Shown here in pieces: positions 62,829 through 64,000 of a stretch of 64,000 bases of DNA (within the stretch, counting starts at the first letter, position 1; the number at the start of each line of letters is the position of its first letter). The notes beneath the pieces were generated by a model. It made no database searches. It was not told the DNA's origin and worked only from the letters and a program-made list of their open reading frames with translations. Position numbers and translations under genes: made by a program. The stretch is taken from assembly GCA_028874075.1 (NCBI GenBank), contig JAPPLU010000090.1, positions 1 to 64,000 on the forward strand, given 5' to 3'. This DNA comes from Chloroflexota bacterium. Lineage in GTDB: Bacteria; Chloroflexota; Dehalococcoidia; Lucifugimonadales; UBA3495.

Positions 62829-64000
62829 GTGTCTGATCCGTTGGCCTGGCTGCTACTGGTTTACCTAATGGGATTGCTGGGTTTCCCACTGTCCTTCCTT
62901 CTCTTTGGACGGCTGGCAGACCGGGGATACGCCTTTTCGAAACCACTGGCGCTGCTCCTAGCGGCATATATACTCTGGGTCCTGGGCCTGACCGGCTCGG
63001 TATTGAACGTACCTCAGACGGTTGCGGGTATCCTTGTTGCCGGTATAGTTTTTTTCGGCTGGCTTTACTACCGACGTTGGACCGAACTGGAAGCCTTTCT
63101 GCGAGCACAGTGGCGCTACATCCTGATAGTTGAAGGCCTGTTCCTATTCTCCTTCCTGGCCTGGCTATACATCGTTTCTGAAGTTCCTGGCATAAACCAT
63201 ACCGAAAAGCCAATGGACTTCGCCTTCCTTACCAGTATCCTGCAAAGCGCAACATTCCCCCCCTCCGACCCTTGGCTTTCGGGCCATTCCATCAGCTACT
63301 ACTACTTCGGCCATTTCATCATGGCTCTACCCATGAAACTGGCGGGAATCACCTCCAACGTGGGCTATAACCTGGCCTTGGCCACACTGCCTGCTCTGGT
63401 GGTGGTGGCCGCATTGGGACTCACTTACAACCTGGTGCGGCATACTGGCGGCAGCTTCCGGTCCGGCATTCTGGCCGGCCTGCTGGCGTCCCTTCTCATA
63501 GCCGTCATGGGCAATCTGGAAGGCCTCCTCGAGTTCATTCAGGTGCGGGGTTGGGGCGGAGATGGATTCTGGCAATGGGCAGGGATAAAGGACCTGAATG
63601 GGACTACCGGAGCCGGTTTATTTCGGGACACCAACTGGTGGTGGTGGCGGGCCACCCGAGTCATTGACACCGTGCGGGACGGGGTCAGCCTGGACTACAC
63701 GATCACTGAGTTCCCCTTCTTCAGTTTTCTGCTGGGCGACTTGCACTCCCACGTCCTGGCCCTGCCTTTCGTCCTGCTGACCCTGGCCCTGGCTTTGAAC
63801 CTGTACCGCTCCACTGAACCCATCGGTATACGCTGGATCCTCCGACACCCATGGCAATCGCTGGCTATGTCCCTTTGTTTTGGAGCACTGGCCTTCATAA
63901 ACTCCTGGGACTTTCCAGTCTACGCCGCCATCCTGGCAGCCGTAACCCTGTCCAGGGCCTGGGGAGACCAATGCGCCCTCCAGCCCGTAGACACAATTCA
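62829..64000 (+). CDS. DUF2298 (YYY) membrane protein, truncated by the window end
   Basis: An open frame from a GTG at 62829 to the end of the window (390 codons, no stop). It encodes a polytopic membrane protein of the DUF2298 family. After two N-terminal helices it shows NHTEKPMDFAFLTSIL, then SDPWLSGHSISYYYFGHFIMAL, matching the same motifs in the 1544-residue protein (EKPMELAYFN, then YYYWGYF), and EFPFFSFLLGDLHSHVLALPF. It is a paralogue of the DUF2298 half of that protein without the GT39 half at its start. Function is unknown; a membrane glycosyltransferase role is presumed for the family. Confidence 0.75.
   Translation, partial: MSDPLAWLLLVYLMGLLGFPLSFLLFGRLADRGYAFSKPLALLLAAYILWVLGLTGSVLNVPQTVAGILVAGIVFFGWLYYRRWTELEAFLRAQWRYILIVEGLFLFSFLAWLYIVSEVPGINHTEKPMDFAFLTSILQSATFPPSDPWLSGHSISYYYFGHFIMALPMKLAGITSNVGYNLALATLPALVVVAALGLTYNLVRHTGGSFRSGILAGLLASLLIAVMGNLEGLLEFIQVRGWGGDGFWQWAGIKDLNGTTGAGLFRDTNWWWWRATRVIDTVRDGVSLDYTITEFPFFSFLLGDLHSHVLALPFVLLTLALALNLYRSTEPIGIRWILRHPWQSLAMSLCFGALAFINSWDFPVYAAILAAVTLSRAWGDQCALQPVDTI

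Overview
The window looks like a chromosomal segment of a Chloroflexota bacterium, most likely Dehalococcoidia/SAR202-like. I infer this from two genes with the DUF2298 'YYY' membrane domain (known mainly from Chloroflexi and Archaea), an 11-subunit nuoABCDHIJKLMN operon without nuoEFG, and the general gene style. It was not confirmed by any search. It is mostly housekeeping DNA, densely packed in long co-directional runs. I see no prophage, CRISPR array, transposase, rRNA or tRNA.

Layout. 0.1-4.4 kb (+): a class I amidotransferase-like hydrolase, gyrA and an alpha/beta hydrolase. 4.5-7.6 kb: a flavin reductase and a BtuF-like protein (-), then an MFS transporter (+). 7.6-18.2 kb (-): leuS heads a run of anaerobic-type cobalamin genes (cbiC, cbiX, cbiD, cbiT, cbiL, cbiF, cbiG, cobJ), ending in an HpcH/HpaI aldolase. 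18.4-23.1 kb (+): a potassium-uptake module (TrkH, KtrA-like, UspA and two RCK-type proteins) followed by pheA. 23.2-46.6 kb (-): a small membrane protein, a 1544-residue GT39-DUF2298 fusion, gap, eno, a LOG-like gene, a DinB gene and the whole nuo operon. The nuo operon carries three small extra genes: two HicB-like proteins between nuoC and nuoD, and a double CxCxxC protein between nuoI and nuoJ. Upstream of it lie an NMN-deamidase/adenylyltransferase fusion, a second flavin reductase and a TolB-like propeller. 46.9-49.5 kb (+): amidohydrolase, trmD, thioesterase. 49.5-50.8 kb (-): speE and speD (spermidine synthesis). 52.1-56.7 kb (+): PHP phosphoesterase, a DnaQ-DinG fusion and an OGG1-type glycosylase. 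56.7-59.4 kb (-): CCA-adding enzyme, a small zinc-finger protein and an alcohol dehydrogenase. 60.3-64.0 kb (+): a DsbA-fold gene with an in-frame TGA, rnc, ftsY and a truncated DUF2298 gene.

The most notable object is the DsbA-fold gene at 60307-60942. A good promoter and a consensus Shine-Dalgarno lead to an ATG whose frame meets TGA at codon 14, exactly where this family has its active-site cysteine. The same frame then continues through a complete DsbA-like domain, and a stem-loop follows the TGA. This is best read as a selenocysteine protein. Other points of interest are a ~350-bp dispersed repeat present twice in opposite orientation (51.5 and 59.6 kb), several promoters that predict leaderless mRNAs, and the unusual small genes inside the nuo operon.
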